Source: an uncultured Paracoccaceae bacterium
GTDB taxonomy: Bacteria > Pseudomonadota > Alphaproteobacteria > Rhodobacterales > Rhodobacteraceae
Direction of reading: 5' to 3'
DNA: 64,000 bases
NCBI GenBank assembly: GCA_947501555.1
Contig: CANMWG010000001.1
Span: forward strand, 1-64,000
Shown here: positions 7,979-18,577 of the stretch, in pieces
Layout of the letters: each line of letters begins with the position of its first letter
How positions within the stretch are numbered: position 1 is the first letter of the stretch
Notes under the pieces: generated by a model
The model's database searches: none
What the model was told of the DNA's origin: nothing
Seen by the model: the letters and a program-made list of their open reading frames with translations, nothing else
Translations under genes and position numbers: made by a program

Positions 7979-9871
7979 CTAGTTCCCTGCATACCCCAAC
8001 GGCACCAACGCCGCCCTGATTTCATCCAAAATCGCCGGATCATCAATTGTCGCGGGCATCTTGAACGTCTCACCATCTGCGATCTTCACGATTGTGCCGC
8101 GCAAAATCTTACCTGACCGGGTCTTTGGCAGCCGGTCTACAACGGCCACCAGCTTAAACGCCGCCACCGGTCCAATGGTATCGCGGACAGATTTGACGAC
8201 CTCTGCTGCGATCTGCTCATGTGGTCTGTCGCAGCCGTTGTTCAGGCAGACAAATCCCATAGGCAACTGCCCTTTCAATTCATCCGTCACCCCGATCACC
8301 GCGCATTCGCCGACGTCTGGATGGGCGGCCAGAACTTCTTCCATCGCCCCCGTCGACAGCCTGTGCCCGGCCACATTGATCACGTCATCGGTGCGGGCCA
8401 TGATGTAAAGGTAACCGTCCTCATCGATCATACCCGCATCGCCGGTTTCATAGTAGCCGGGGAAGGTGTTCAGATAGGATTTGATAAACCGATCTTCGGC
8501 ATTCCAAAGTGTCGGTAAGGTGCCGGGGGGCAGGGGCAGCTTGACCGCGATGGCGCCCAGTTCACCGGCTTTCATCTGATGGCCCGCCTCATCGAGGATT
8601 TGCACATCATAGCCGGGCATGGCCACGGTGGGCGAGCCGATTTTGACCGGCAACGCCTCAATCCCCGCAGGGTTGCCTGCGATGGTGTAGCCGGTTTCAG
8701 TCTGCCACCAGTGATCATAGACTGGTACATTCATCACCCGCTGTGCCCATTCAATCGTATCGGGGTCCGCCCGTTCGCCCGCCAAATAAAGCGCGCGCAG
8801 GCCAGAGATATCGTAATCCTTGATCATTTCGCCCTTGGGGTCTTCGCGTTTGATCGCACGAAAGGCCGTGGGGGCGGTGAAGAAGGATTTCACGTTATGT
8901 TCTGCGATCACCCGCCAGAAGGTGCCTGCGTCTGGGGTGCCAATCGGCTTGCCTTCAAACACCACAGTGGTGTTGCCATGGATCAGTGGGGCGTAGCAGA
9001 TATAGGAATGGCCCACGACCCAGCCGACGTCTGAGGCGGCCCAGAACACCTCACCGGGGTTCACATCATAGATCGCCTTCATCGTCCAGTTCAGCGCCAC
9101 CAAATGGCCCGCCGTCGGGCGGACGACACCTTTTGGGGCGCCTGTGGTGCCCGAGGTGTATAGAATATAAGCCGGGTGATCCCCTGCGACGGGGACGCAT
9201 TCGGCGGGCTCTGCATCCGCCTGAATATCATGCCAATCATGGTCACGCCCCGCGATCAGCTCTGCAACCCCCTGGTCCCGTTGGAAAATAACGGTGAAAT
9301 CGGGTTTATGCGTGGCAAGGTCAATCGCCCCATCCAGCAAAGGTTTGTACTGCACCACACGTCCCGGTTCGATCCCGCAGGATCCGGCGATAATGGCTTT
9401 CGGGGTCGCATCATCAATCCGCACGGCCAGTTCATTGGCTGCAAACCCGCCAAAGACAACTGAATGGATCGCACCCAGCCGGGCGCAGGCCAGCATGGCC
9501 TCCAACGCCTCGGGGATCATGGGCATATAGATGATGACGCGGTCGCCCTTTTCGACGCCCTTGGCACGCAACGCACCAGCCAACGAGGCAACACGGGTCT
9601 GCAGTTCTGCATAGGTGATGCTGCGTTTGGTATCCGTAACGGGGCTGTCATAGATGATGGCGGCCTGATCACCGCGCCCATTTTCAACATGACGATCAAC
9701 CGCATTATAACAGGTGTTCACCTGCGCATCAGTAAACCAGCGGTAAAGCGGGGCATTCGCGTCATCGAGTGCCTTGGTCGGGGGGGTGACCCAATCAATC
9801 GCCTTGGCTTGTTCTAACCAAAACTGCTCCGGATCAGCCTTCCAGGCACCGTAGATATCCGCATAACCCAT
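7979..9871 (-). CDS. prpE: Propionyl-CoA synthetase (AMP-forming)
   Basis: This ANL-superfamily enzyme activates propionate (and acetate) to the acyl-CoA through an acyl-AMP. At 630 residues it matches PrpE. An N-terminal ACAS region starts DIYGAWKADPEQFW, the ATP/AMP motif YTSGTTGAPKG is at 238-248, the WWQTETG motif is in the middle, and LPKTRSGKILRG near the end carries the catalytic, acylation-sensitive lysine at about 588. GGGAGGAG precedes the ATG. Next to maeB on the same strand, it suggests a C2/C3 organic-acid assimilation locus, but no methylcitrate or propionyl-CoA carboxylase genes are in the window. Confidence 0.93.
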   Translation of the reverse strand: MGYADIYGAWKADPEQFWLEQAKAIDWVTPPTKALDDANAPLYRWFTDAQVNTCYNAVDRHVENGRGDQAAIIYDSPVTDTKRSITYAELQTRVASLAGALRAKGVEKGDRVIIYMPMIPEALEAMLACARLGAIHSVVFGGFAANELAVRIDDATPKAIIAGSCGIEPGRVVQYKPLLDGAIDLATHKPDFTVIFQRDQGVAELIAGRDHDWHDIQADAEPAECVPVAGDHPAYILYTSGTTGAPKGVVRPTAGHLVALNWTMKAIYDVNPGEVFWAASDVGWVVGHSYICYAPLIHGNTTVVFEGKPIGTPDAGTFWRVIAEHNVKSFFTAPTAFRAIKREDPKGEMIKDYDISGLRALYLAGERADPDTIEWAQRVMNVPVYDHWWQTETGYTIAGNPAGIEALPVKIGSPTVAMPGYDVQILDEAGHQMKAGELGAIAVKLPLPPGTLPTLWNAEDRFIKSYLNTFPGYYETGDAGMIDEDGYLYIMARTDDVINVAGHRLSTGAMEEVLAAHPDVGECAVIGVTDELKGQLPMGFVCLNNGCDRPHEQIAAEVVKSVRDTIGPVAAFKLVAVVDRLPKTRSGKILRGTIVKIADGETFKMPATIDDPAILDEIRAALVPLGYAGN

Positions 9872-9971
9872 CGCTTGCTCCTCCCAAAACCTCTTGGGCG
9901 ATTGTTAGCATGGGTTTTCGGTGCGGCAAGCGGAACCAAACGCCCCGCCTGCTTTGGTGTAAAATTTTTAA

Positions 9972-12263
9972 CTACCCGTAATGCGCCACTGGTGTGCCAG
10001 CCACCGCCGTCATGTTCAAAAGACCACGCGTGGTGATCGACGGCGTCACAATATGACAGCGATTACCCATCCCCATCAGGATCGGCCCAACCTCAAGCCC
10101 GCCGCCCTTCATTTTCAGAATGTTGCGTACGCCCGAAGCGGCATCCGTATTGGCAAAGATCAACGTATTGGCCGCACCGGGCAGATGGGCATCGGGGAAG
10201 ACACGGTTGCGCAATTCGACATCCAAGGCGGCATCGATGTGCATCTCGCCCTCATAGGCGAAATCGCGGGGGGCACTATCAAGGATGGCCATGGCGGCAC
10301 GCATCCGGCGGCCACTGTCACTGTCAAGATTGCCGAATTGGCTGTGCGAACACAGGGCAATCTTAGGATCAAGACCAAAGCGGCGCACGTGACGGGCAGC
10401 TCCCAGCACGGTTTCGGCGATTTGTTCGGGGGTGGGTTCGGGGTGGACCTGTGTGTCCGCAACAAACAAGGGGCCGTCTTCCAGGATCATCAGCGATAGA
10501 CCGGCGACGGGGTGGTATTCGGGCGTGCCCAAAATCTCGGTGATGTATTTTAGGTGCCATAGGTACTGACCGAAGGTGCCGCAGATCATGCTGTCAGCTT
10601 CGCCGCGTTGCACCATGACCGCGCCAATGGCTGTGGTGTTGGTGCGCATGATCGCCTTGGCCAGATCGGGGGTCACGCCCTTGCGCGCCATCAGCTTGTG
10701 ATAGGTTTCCCAATAATCACGGTAGCGCGGATCGTTTTCGGGGTTCACGATGCTGAAATCCACGCCGGGGCGGATTTTCAAACCCGCGCGTTCGCAACGG
10801 CTTTCAATGACTTCGGGACGACCGATTAAGATCGGGGTATCGGTTGTGTCCTCCATGATCGCCTGGCTCGCACGCAACACGCGTTCATCTTCACCTTCTG
10901 CAAAGACAATTTTGCGCGCAGCCGTGCGGGCTGCTTCAAAGACGGGGCGCATGATCATGGCCGACTTAAAGACCGACCCATCCAGATTGGCCTTGTATGT
11001 GTCCAGATCCGCCAACGGACGGGCCGCGACACCGGTATCACAGGCAGCCCCGGCCACAGCGCTGGCGACAACGCCCATCAGGCGCGGATCAAACGGTTTC
11101 GGGATCAGATAGTCGGGCCCGAATGTCAGCTGTTCACCGCTATAGGCAGCGGCGGCCTCGGCACTTGTGGTTTGACGGGCCAGTTCGGCGATGCCCTCAA
11201 CACAGGCGATTTTCATCGCGTCGTTGATCTCGGTTGCTCCGACGTCCAAGGCACCGCGGAAGATAAACGGAAAACACAGCACGTTGTTGACTTGATTGGG
11301 AAAATCACTGCGGCCTGTGGCGATGATCGCATCAGGGTTCACCGCACGGGCATCATCGGGGCTGATTTCGGGAGTTGGGTTGGCCAGCGCAAAAATGATC
11401 GGGCGATCAGCCATTTTCGCAACCATATCGGGTTTTAAGACGCCGGGGCCGGACAGGCCCAGAAACAGATCGGCACCGTCAATCACATCACCCAATGTGG
11501 CCGCAGTTGTGCCTTGGGCATATTCAGCCTTTTGCGGGGTCATATCTTTTTCGCGGCCTTCATAAACAAGACCTTCGATATCGCAGAGCCAGACGTTTTC
11601 GCGTTTCACACCCAGTTTCAGAAGCATGTTCAGGCAAGCAATGCCAGCCGCGCCACCGCCGGTACTGACGATTTTGATGTCTTCAAATTTCTTACCAGCG
11701 ACATGTAACGCATTGGTCGCCGCAGCGCCCACAACAATTGCGGTGCCGTGCTGATCGTCGTGAAAAACGGGAATGTTCATCCGTTCATTGCACAGCTTTT
11801 CGACGATAAAACAGTCTGGGGCTTTGATGTCTTCCAGATTGATCGCGCCAAACGTAGGTTCCAATGCGCAAACGATATCGGCCAGTTTTTCGGGGTCCGG
11901 TTCGTTCAGCTCAATATCAAAACAATCGATATTGGCGAATTTCTTGAACAGAACCGCCTTGCCTTCCATCACAGGTTTGGATGCCAGCGCGCCGATATTG
12001 CCAAGGCCCAGAACTGCCGATCCATTGGTGACAACAGCGACCAAGTTACCGCGTGCAGTATAATCGCGCGCGGCATCAGCGTCGGCCTTTATTTCAATGC
12101 AGGCCTCTGCGACACCCGGTGAATAAGCGCGGGCCAGATCACGACCATTGGCCAAAGGCTTGGTCGCGCGGATTTCCAGTTTTCCGGGCTTGGGGAACTG
12201 ATGATAGTCAAGTGCGGCCTGACGCAGAGACTGTTTTTGGGCATCGTTGGGTGTATCAGCCAT
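9972..12263 (-). CDS. maeB: NADP-dependent malic enzyme with phosphotransacetylase-like domain
   Basis: This is a 763-residue two-domain MaeB. The N-terminal malic enzyme (about 1-430) shows the substrate/metal region [18 protein letters not shown], the [12 protein letters not shown] motif and the NAD(P)-binding GGGAAG. The C-terminal phosphate acetyl/butyryltransferase-like domain (about 440-763) starts near [16 protein letters not shown]. It makes pyruvate and NADPH from malate; the C-terminal domain is generally regulatory (acetyl-CoA) rather than catalytic. A 22-bp palindrome lies 33-54 bp upstream of the start. The gap to prpE is 100 bp. Confidence 0.95.
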   Translation of the reverse strand: MADTPNDAQKQSLRQAALDYHQFPKPGKLEIRATKPLANGRDLARAYSPGVAEACIEIKADADAARDYTARGNLVAVVTNGSAVLGLGNIGALASKPVMEGKAVLFKKFANIDCFDIELNEPDPEKLADIVCALEPTFGAINLEDIKAPDCFIVEKLCNERMNIPVFHDDQHGTAIVVGAAATNALHVAGKKFEDIKIVSTGGGAAGIACLNMLLKLGVKRENVWLCDIEGLVYEGREKDMTPQKAEYAQGTTAATLGDVIDGADLFLGLSGPGVLKPDMVAKMADRPIIFALANPTPEISPDDARAVNPDAIIATGRSDFPNQVNNVLCFPFIFRGALDVGATEINDAMKIACVEGIAELARQTTSAEAAAAYSGEQLTFGPDYLIPKPFDPRLMGVVASAVAGAACDTGVAARPLADLDTYKANLDGSVFKSAMIMRPVFEAARTAARKIVFAEGEDERVLRASQAIMEDTTDTPILIGRPEVIESRCERAGLKIRPGVDFSIVNPENDPRYRDYWETYHKLMARKGVTPDLAKAIMRTNTTAIGAVMVQRGEADSMICGTFGQYLWHLKYITEILGTPEYHPVAGLSLMILEDGPLFVADTQVHPEPTPEQIAETVLGAARHVRRFGLDPKIALCSHSQFGNLDSDSGRRMRAAMAILDSAPRDFAYEGEMHIDAALDVELRNRVFPDAHLPGAANTLIFANTDAASGVRNILKMKGGGLEVGPILMGMGNRCHIVTPSITTRGLLNMTAVAGTPVAHYG

Positions 12264-12295
12264 AAACTTAACCTATCTTCTCGGGGGCATTTAGA

Positions 12296-12317
12296 TTTAG
12301 CTTAACGTTAAACTAAA
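12296..12317 (-). promoter_or_regulatory. Near-perfect palindrome upstream of maeB (candidate operator)
   Basis: The two 11-bp halves TTTAGCTTAAC and GTTAAACTAAA are inverted copies with one mismatch. The site is centred between 12306 and 12307, about 43 bp upstream of the maeB start codon, where a promoter-overlapping operator would sit. I do not recognise the regulator, and no regulator gene adjoins. Confidence 0.45.
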
Positions 12318-12471
12318 TTTCCATTCCGCCAGATGTTTCCGCTAATCTATGCGTTAAGAGCGGCTGACTTGCAAATCCGAAAGCACAACACCATGGTAGG
12401 TGAACTACCGGTTGGGCATGATGTGAAAGCGATAGGCAGTACCGGTGGGCGCAAAGTGAAAGTGAAAATTG

Positions 12472-12861
12472 ATGTTCAAACCGTTGGTCTTATCCCTTGC
12501 CATTGCCTTTCCATCTGCCAGCTTTGCCGAGATTGGCGATACGGTCAAAACCCAAATCACTGACGTGGGCACGGATGGGTCATTTCGGCTGGACAGCGGC
12601 TGGTCTGGGCGGATGTGGGGTGTGCTGCCAGAAGCAACCTATGCGCAATGGCTGTACGACACTTATGTTGGGGTGCCGCTGACGTGCCAGCATGTTGGGT
12701 CGACGTCGGTGCGCCTTCTGGGCTCAATGATATCAAGACCAATTATACTTTGTGTTGATGACAGCTCGGGCAAATTTATTCACGACGAAGCGATAGCGGC
12801 CGGAACCGCGCGCGAACTTTGTGTCGAAACAGATGGGTTGCTATCCGGGACTTGTCCTTGA
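12472..12861 (+). CDS. Secreted protein with degenerate SNase-like domain
   Basis: A 19-residue signal peptide ends FPSASFA before EIGD. The mature part has the layout of a staphylococcal-nuclease (thermonuclease) domain: a beta-barrel start, GRMWGVLPEATYAQW in place of RLWGIDAPE, a middle cysteine (LTCQ), and the late IAAGTARELCVE matching the family's VAAGLAREYC. The usual catalytic Arg/Asp/Glu residues are not evident, so nuclease activity is doubtful. Its stop overlaps the next start (TGATG at 12859-12863), suggesting translational coupling to the VOC-bicupin gene. Confidence 0.55.
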   Translation: MFKPLVLSLAIAFPSASFAEIGDTVKTQITDVGTDGSFRLDSGWSGRMWGVLPEATYAQWLYDTYVGVPLTCQHVGSTSVRLLGSMISRPIILCVDDSSGKFIHDEAIAAGTARELCVETDGLLSGTCP

Positions 12862-13943
12862 TGACAGCCGGTCTGGATATCCGGGCCGAAGTTTGCCTGC
12901 CTACCACTGACCTCCGCGCCGACCTTGGCTTCTTTGGTAAGACGCTGCAAATGCGGCTCGATATGATCTATCCAGCGGATGATCCTTCGGTTGCGGTCTA
13001 TTCTGGGCATGGGTTGCGGGTGCGATTGGAACAGAAAGCCGGGGAGAACCCCGGCCTACGCATCCTGACCAATGATCCGAATTTTGCAGAGGGCGCCGCA
13101 GACCTTACCTCACCAGGCGGCACACCCGTCGCCATCCTGCCCCTGAACTCGCCGCTGGAGCTGCCGCCGACGGACCACGCCTTTGTTGTCCGCCGCCTTG
13201 CTGACCAAGCTCCTTGGGTCATCGGCCGTGCGGGCATGCAGTACCGCGATTTGATCCCCAGCCGTTTAGGCGGGTCGATCATCGCCAGCCACATCCGTAT
13301 CCCAGACGGCGGCCCGGTCCCCGATATGGTCCATTTCCATAAGGTTGGGTTTCAACTGATCTTTTGCTATCGCGGCTGGGTGGACGTGGTTTACGAAGAC
13401 CAAGGCCCACCGATCCGATTGACTGCTGGCGATTGCTTTATCCAACCGCCTGAAATCCGGCACCGGGTCTTGGAAGCCTCAGACGGGATCGAGGTCATTG
13501 AAATCGGTGTGCCCGCCGAACATGTCACCGAGATTGACCACGAGATGACATTGCCAACACCGCACCTGCGCCCGGATCGCGAATGGCAGGGGCAAAAATT
13601 CGTGTTCAATCAAGCAACGACTGCTACTTGGACGCCCGCACGTCTGCCCGGTTTCCAAGTCCGCGATACCACAATCGCGGCAAACACCCAGAATACTGCG
13701 GGGGTAAACGTGCTCAAGCGCGGGCAGGGCGACCCCATTTGGGCAAAGCACGACGCTGACATCCATTTCACCTTTGTAATGGACGGCACCATGACGCTAG
13801 AGGGTGAAGGCAAAGATCCGCACAAACTTGAACCTGGCGATGCATTTGTCATTCCACCCGGGCTGGCCACGCGCTACGCGGCCCCGTCGGATGATTTGGA
13901 ACTGCTCGAAGTCACCCTTCCGGGCAAATTCACCACCGCCTGA
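12861..13943 (+). CDS. VOC-bicupin fusion protein
   Basis: The 360-residue protein starts MTAGLDIRAEVC. Residues about 10-65 (LRADLGFFGKTLQMRLDM and HGLRVRLE) resemble a glyoxalase/VOC half-domain. Two cupin barrels follow: one at about 150-235 with HFHKVGFQLIFCYRGW and CFIQPPEIRHRV, and one at about 265-355 with FTFVMDGTMTLEG and DAFVIPPGLATRY. Cupin histidines are clearest in the first barrel. Such proteins bind metals and small molecules; the substrate is unknown. The start overlaps the upstream stop, and cdd follows after 57 bp. Confidence 0.7.
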   Translation: MTAGLDIRAEVCLPTTDLRADLGFFGKTLQMRLDMIYPADDPSVAVYSGHGLRVRLEQKAGENPGLRILTNDPNFAEGAADLTSPGGTPVAILPLNSPLELPPTDHAFVVRRLADQAPWVIGRAGMQYRDLIPSRLGGSIIASHIRIPDGGPVPDMVHFHKVGFQLIFCYRGWVDVVYEDQGPPIRLTAGDCFIQPPEIRHRVLEASDGIEVIEIGVPAEHVTEIDHEMTLPTPHLRPDREWQGQKFVFNQATTATWTPARLPGFQVRDTTIAANTQNTAGVNVLKRGQGDPIWAKHDADIHFTFVMDGTMTLEGEGKDPHKLEPGDAFVIPPGLATRYAAPSDDLELLEVTLPGKFTTA

Positions 13944-14000
13944 GGCTTGCATCCCCGCCGATCCCGGATCACTCTTGCCGGAATCAATCCGGAGACCCCA

Positions 14001-14393
14001 ATGTCCCTCATCAACGCCGCCCGCGCGGTCCGTGAAAATGCCCATGCGCCCTATTCGAATTTCAAAGTGGGTGCCGCGCTGAAAGCCGCCTCTGGCACCA
14101 TCTACACAGGTTGCAACGTAGAGAACGTTGCCTACCCCGAAGGCACCTGCGCTGAGGCCGGGGCGATTGCGGCCATGGTCGCGGGTGGCGATACGAAGAT
14201 CGCCGAAATCACTGTCATCGCCGATAGCCCAAAACCTGTTAGCCCCTGCGGTGGTTGCCGCCAGAAAATTGCGGAATTTGCCGAACACGACGTGACAGTG
14301 ACCTTGGCCACAACCGATGGTATCACCCTGCAAACCACCGTCGGGGCTTTGCTGCCAGGCAGTTTTGACGCCGATTATATGAGCCGTACGTAA
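14001..14393 (+). CDS. cdd: Cytidine deaminase
   Basis: It hydrolytically deaminates cytidine and deoxycytidine to uridine and deoxyuridine. The start at 14001 has GGAG upstream, giving the 130 residues usual for the homotetrameric form. Zinc ligands are Cys50 in the TCAE motif with catalytic Glu52, and Cys83 and Cys86 in PCGGC. The substrate-binding FKVGAAL and GCNVEN motifs are present. It is the first classical salvage gene in a run with deoA (3-bp gap), deoB, add and upp. Confidence 0.95.
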   Translation: MSLINAARAVRENAHAPYSNFKVGAALKAASGTIYTGCNVENVAYPEGTCAEAGAIAAMVAGGDTKIAEITVIADSPKPVSPCGGCRQKIAEFAEHDVTVTLATTDGITLQTTVGALLPGSFDADYMSRT

Positions 14394-14396
14394 CCC

Positions 14397-15698
14397 ATGG
14401 ACGCCCGTGCGATCATAGCCGCCGTCAGACGCAAAGAGACACCCACACAAGAAGAACTCACATGGTTTGCCCGTGGGCTGGCCGGCGGCACCATCAGTGA
14501 TGCGCAAGCCGGGGCCTTCGCCATGGCTGTCTGCCTGAATGGGTTGTCCGATGCGGGCCGGGTCGCGCTGACCCAGGGCATGCGCGACAGCGGTGATGTG
14601 TTGGAATGGGACCTGCCGGGCCCAGTGCTGGACAAACATTCCACAGGCGGCGTGGGCGATTGCGTTTCCTTGATCTTGGCGCCAGTTTTGGCCGCTTGCG
14701 GTGTCTTTGTGCCGATGATTTCGGGTCGGGGCCTTGGCCACACCGGGGGCACATTGGACAAACTCTCTGCAATCCCCGGCGTGAATATCAACGTCACCGA
14801 AGATGAGTTACGCCAGATCACCCGCGACGTCGGCTGCGCCATTGTCAGCGCCACCGGGCAAATCGCGCCTGCGGACCGGCGGCTTTATGCGATCCGGGAT
14901 GTCACATCGACGGTCGAAAGTATTGATCTGATCACCGCATCGATCCTGTCCAAGAAACTGTCGGCGGGGCTGGAAGGGCTTGTGCTCGACGTCAAATGCG
15001 GCAGCGGCGCCTTTATGAAAACCCATGACGCGGCCCGTGAACTGGCCCGCGCGCTGGTCGATGCGGCCAATGGGGCTGGGTGCAAAACCACGGCGATGAT
15101 CACCGATATGAACGAACCGCTTGCCCCCGCGCTGGGCAATGCAGTCGAAGTGGCGGTCTGTATGGAGGTTCTTTCCGGCAACAAAACCGCTGCGCCGCGC
15201 CTTTATGATCTTAGCTTTGCGTTCTGTGTCCAACTGCTAGTGATGCAGGGCGAAAATGAAGACAAAGCCATCGGCCGCGTCAGCCACGCCTTGGCATCCG
15301 GTGCCGCGATGGAACGTTTCGCGCGGATGATCGCAGCCCTCGGCGGCCCACCCGATATGGCGCAGGACTGGCACACCCACCTGCCCAAAGCGCCCGTCGT
15401 GGGCGAGGTCGTCGCCCCTGAGGCCGGGCAAATTACGGCGATTGATGGCGAGGCCCTGGGGCTGGCCGTTGTGGCGCTGGGGGGTGGACGACGGGTGGAA
15501 ACGGACCGCATCGACCCCACAGTCGGGTTCACGGATATGGTTGGGTTGGGCGATTATGTGACAGCGGGTGCGCCTCTCTGTACGGTCCATGCCGCCGATG
15601 AGGATACCGCCGAAGAGGCCGCGCGCACGGTGCAGGCCGCAATCACCATCGGCGAAGGCAACACCCGTGGCCCGCTGATCATAGAAAAGGTCAGCTGA
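14397..15698 (+). CDS. deoA: Thymidine phosphorylase
   Basis: It phosphorolyses thymidine or deoxyuridine to the base and deoxyribose-1-phosphate. At 433 residues it is full length. Signature motifs are the phosphate-binding KHSTGGVGD at 80-88 and SGRGLGHTGGTLDKL at 109-123. The C-terminal alpha/beta domain includes GLAVVALGGGRR. It begins three bases after cdd, and its TGA overlaps the deoB ATG (TGATG). The product feeds DeoB; a deoC aldolase is not in this window. Confidence 0.96.
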   Translation: MDARAIIAAVRRKETPTQEELTWFARGLAGGTISDAQAGAFAMAVCLNGLSDAGRVALTQGMRDSGDVLEWDLPGPVLDKHSTGGVGDCVSLILAPVLAACGVFVPMISGRGLGHTGGTLDKLSAIPGVNINVTEDELRQITRDVGCAIVSATGQIAPADRRLYAIRDVTSTVESIDLITASILSKKLSAGLEGLVLDVKCGSGAFMKTHDAARELARALVDAANGAGCKTTAMITDMNEPLAPALGNAVEVAVCMEVLSGNKTAAPRLYDLSFAFCVQLLVMQGENEDKAIGRVSHALASGAAMERFARMIAALGGPPDMAQDWHTHLPKAPVVGEVVAPEAGQITAIDGEALGLAVVALGGGRRVETDRIDPTVGFTDMVGLGDYVTAGAPLCTVHAADEDTAEEAARTVQAAITIGEGNTRGPLIIEKVS

Positions 15699-16867
15699 TG
15701 GGACGCGCATTCCTGATTGTAATCGACAGTGTGGGCATCGGTGGGGCACCAGACGCGGATCAGTTCTTTAATGGCACCCTGCCAGATACCGGGGCCAATA
15801 CCGTCGCGCATATCGCGGAGGCGGCAGGGTTGAAGGTGCCGACGCTGGACGCGCTTGGGCTTGGTGCGGCTGTTCAGTTGGCCAACGACATGGCCTCAAC
15901 CGGACCCGAGCCAACCGGCGCTTGGGGGGCGGCCACCGAAGTCTCGCCCGGTAAAGACACGCCCTCGGGGCATTGGGAATTGGCGGGCGTACCGGTGCCC
16001 TGGGATTGGACAGTCTTCCCAGATCAAAACCCCGCGTTTCCCGACGACCTGACCGCGCAAATCTGTGCGGCGGCGGGTACGGGGGGTATTCTCGGAAATA
16101 GGCATTCATCCGGTACCACGATTATTGCTGAAGAAGGCGAGGCACACCTCACATCTGGTTGGCCGATCTGCTACACTTCTGCGGATAGCGTGCTGCAAAT
16201 CGCGGCGCATGAAGAGACGTTCGGCCTGCAACGTTTGCTGAAACTCTGCGAGGATATCGCGCCGGCCTTGCATGCGATGAAGGTGGGCCGGGTCATCGCG
16301 CGGCCCTTTGTCGGCGAGCCCGGCAATTTCTCCCGCACCGCAAACCGCAAAGATTACGCCATTGCCCCGCCATCACCCACGATTTGCGACTATGTTCAAC
16401 AGGCCGGACACCCCGTGCATGCAGTTGGCAAAATTGGCGACATCTTCTCGATGCGTGGGATCACCGACTTGCGCAAAGGTCGGGACGCGGAGCTGATGGG
16501 CCATATTCAAGATCTGGCTGAATATGCAGACAACGGAGCCTTTGTCTTTGCCAATCTTGTCGAATTCGACAGCGAATTCGGGCACAGACGCGATCCACAG
16601 GGTTATGCCGGGCATCTGCAATGGTTCGACCGCGCATTGGCCAAGCTTTTGCCGAAGTTGCGCACGGATGATCTGTTGATTGTCACCGCCGATCATGGCA
16701 ACGACCCCACATGGCCGGGCACCGATCACACCCGCGAAAGGGTGCCAGTGCTGGTGCATGGGATTGGGGGCAAACCATTGGGGCAATTGGCCTTTGCCGA
16801 CGTCGCGGCCAGCATCGCCGCGCATTTGAACGTGCCCTACAAAGGGGAAGGAACCAGCTTCTTATGA
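15698..16867 (+). CDS. deoB: Phosphopentomutase
   Basis: It converts (deoxy)ribose-1-phosphate to the 5-phosphate. The alkaline-phosphatase-superfamily metal ligands are visible: Asp10 in LIVIDSVGIGGAPDA at the N-terminus, and VTADHGNDPTWPGTDHTRE near residue 330 with the late Asp/His pairs. Length (389) matches the family. It is translationally coupled to deoA upstream and to add downstream (ATGA at 16864-16867). Confidence 0.96.
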   Translation: MGRAFLIVIDSVGIGGAPDADQFFNGTLPDTGANTVAHIAEAAGLKVPTLDALGLGAAVQLANDMASTGPEPTGAWGAATEVSPGKDTPSGHWELAGVPVPWDWTVFPDQNPAFPDDLTAQICAAAGTGGILGNRHSSGTTIIAEEGEAHLTSGWPICYTSADSVLQIAAHEETFGLQRLLKLCEDIAPALHAMKVGRVIARPFVGEPGNFSRTANRKDYAIAPPSPTICDYVQQAGHPVHAVGKIGDIFSMRGITDLRKGRDAELMGHIQDLAEYADNGAFVFANLVEFDSEFGHRRDPQGYAGHLQWFDRALAKLLPKLRTDDLLIVTADHGNDPTWPGTDHTRERVPVLVHGIGGKPLGQLAFADVAASIAAHLNVPYKGEGTSFL

Positions 16868-17850
16868 TCTTCAAAAACACACCCAAGATCGAGTTGCACA
16901 CCCATCTGGAAGGCTGTGCACCGCCCAGCTTTATCAAAGGGCTGGCGGCTGAGAAAAACCTAGACCTGTCCAAAATATTCACCCCTGAAGGCGGCTATGC
17001 GTTCCGCGACTTCGACCACTTCCTGCAAGTCTATGAGGCCGCCTGTACGACGCTCCAATCCCCCGAAGACTTCCGCCGCTTGACCATGGCTGTGCTTGAG
17101 GAAACCGCCAGCCACGGCGTGGTTTATATGGAAACCTTCGTCTCGCCCGACTTCTGCGGCGGGGGCGATCTGATTGCTTGGCGTGAGTATCTTGCTGCGA
17201 TGGAAGACGCGGCAAATGAGGCGGAAGAAAAGCTTGGCATCACGCTCAAAGGGATCGTCACAGGCATCCGGCATTTCGGGCCGGATGCTTGCAAACCGGC
17301 AGCCAAATGCGCGGTTGAGACCTTTGGCGATTTCATCACAGGCTACGGGATGGCGGGCGGCGAAATGGTCGGACGACCCGGAGACTATGCCTACAGTTTC
17401 GACATGGCGCGCGAGGCGGGCATGCCGTTGACCTGCCATGCGGGCGAATGGGGCGGGCCGGATATGGTGGCCGACACGATCCGCGACCTGCGCGTGGCCC
17501 GGATCGGGCATGGGATCAGTGCGGCCAAAGACCCCGCTTTGATGGAACAAATTGCCGAACAGGGGATCGTGCTTGAGGTTTGCCCCGGCTCTAACGTCGT
17601 GTTGAACGCGGTGAAAGGCTGGGCCGATCATCCCATCGTCACGCTGCGGGACCGGGGCGTCAAAGTCACCGTCTCAACCGACGATCCACCCTTCTTTCAC
17701 ACCACCATGACCGCCGAATACGACATGTTGCACAAGACATTCGGCTGGGACGAAGACGATTTCAAAACCATCAACGAAACCGCGCTTGCGGCGGCTTTCT
17801 GCGATGACGACACCCGCGCCCGCGTGGCCAAACGACTGGAAACGACATGA
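16864..17850 (+). CDS. add: Adenosine deaminase
   Basis: It deaminates adenosine and deoxyadenosine to (deoxy)inosine. I place the start at 16864, inside the deoB stop (ATGA), because the protein then begins [17 protein letters not shown] with zinc ligands His12 and His14. Other active-site motifs are [10 protein letters not shown] (His and Glu), RIGHGISA and [10 protein letters not shown] (late Asp). The length is 328 residues, slightly shorter than the classical family. Coupling with deoB and upp places it in nucleoside salvage. Confidence 0.95.
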   Translation: MIFKNTPKIELHTHLEGCAPPSFIKGLAAEKNLDLSKIFTPEGGYAFRDFDHFLQVYEAACTTLQSPEDFRRLTMAVLEETASHGVVYMETFVSPDFCGGGDLIAWREYLAAMEDAANEAEEKLGITLKGIVTGIRHFGPDACKPAAKCAVETFGDFITGYGMAGGEMVGRPGDYAYSFDMAREAGMPLTCHAGEWGGPDMVADTIRDLRVARIGHGISAAKDPALMEQIAEQGIVLEVCPGSNVVLNAVKGWADHPIVTLRDRGVKVTVSTDDPPFFHTTMTAEYDMLHKTFGWDEDDFKTINETALAAAFCDDDTRARVAKRLETT

Positions 17851-18479
17851 CCGAACACCTGACCCACGTCACGCACCCGCTGGTGCAACACAAACTGACG
17901 CTGATGCGGCAGCAGGACACCTCAACAGCCGTTTTCCGGCAGCTTCTGCGCGAAATCAGCCAGTTGCTGGCCTATGAAGTGACGCGCGAATTGCCTATGA
18001 CAACCAAGCGGATCGACACACCGCTTGAACCGATGGATGCACCTACGCTGGACGGCAAAAAGCTGGCACTCGTGTCGATCTTGCGGGCGGGCAACGGGCT
18101 GCTTGACGGTATCCTGGAACTGATCCCCTCGGCCCGGGTCGGCTTTGTCGGGCTCTACCGGGACGAAGAAACACTGCAACCGGTGCAGTACTACTTTAAA
18201 GTTCCGACCGAGATGGAGGACCGCCTTGTGATCGCCGTCGACCCCATGTTGGCCACTGGCAATTCCTCAGTAGCGGCGATTGATCTGCTCAAAAAATCCG
18301 GGGCCAAAAACATCCGTTTCCTTTGCCTGCTGGCCGCCCCCGAGGGGATCGCGCGGATGAAAGAGGCGCACCCAGATGTACCCATTGTCACGGCAGCGGT
18401 CGACAGCCACCTCAACGAAAACGGCTATATCGTCCCCGGCCTTGGCGACGCAGGTGACCGGATGTTTGGAACGAAATAG
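17847..18479 (+). CDS. upp: Uracil phosphoribosyltransferase
   Basis: It makes UMP from uracil and PRPP, recapturing the base released by deoA and cdd activity. The 210-residue protein shows the THPLVQHKL start, [14 protein letters not shown] and the PRPP loop [14 protein letters not shown], and ends with [21 protein letters not shown] (in pieces: [12 protein letters not shown], then MFGTK), the classic UPRTase C-terminus. It overlaps add by ATGA and is the last gene of the salvage run. Confidence 0.96.
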   Translation: MTEHLTHVTHPLVQHKLTLMRQQDTSTAVFRQLLREISQLLAYEVTRELPMTTKRIDTPLEPMDAPTLDGKKLALVSILRAGNGLLDGILELIPSARVGFVGLYRDEETLQPVQYYFKVPTEMEDRLVIAVDPMLATGNSSVAAIDLLKKSGAKNIRFLCLLAAPEGIARMKEAHPDVPIVTAAVDSHLNENGYIVPGLGDAGDRMFGTK

Positions 18480-18577
18480 CCAGCAAAGCCTTGCCATATT
18501 GACCTGTGCGGCACCACATGGCTGGACATGGGTCTGTTGGATGCTGATGATACGCGCATTGTTGGCGGGGGCTTATC

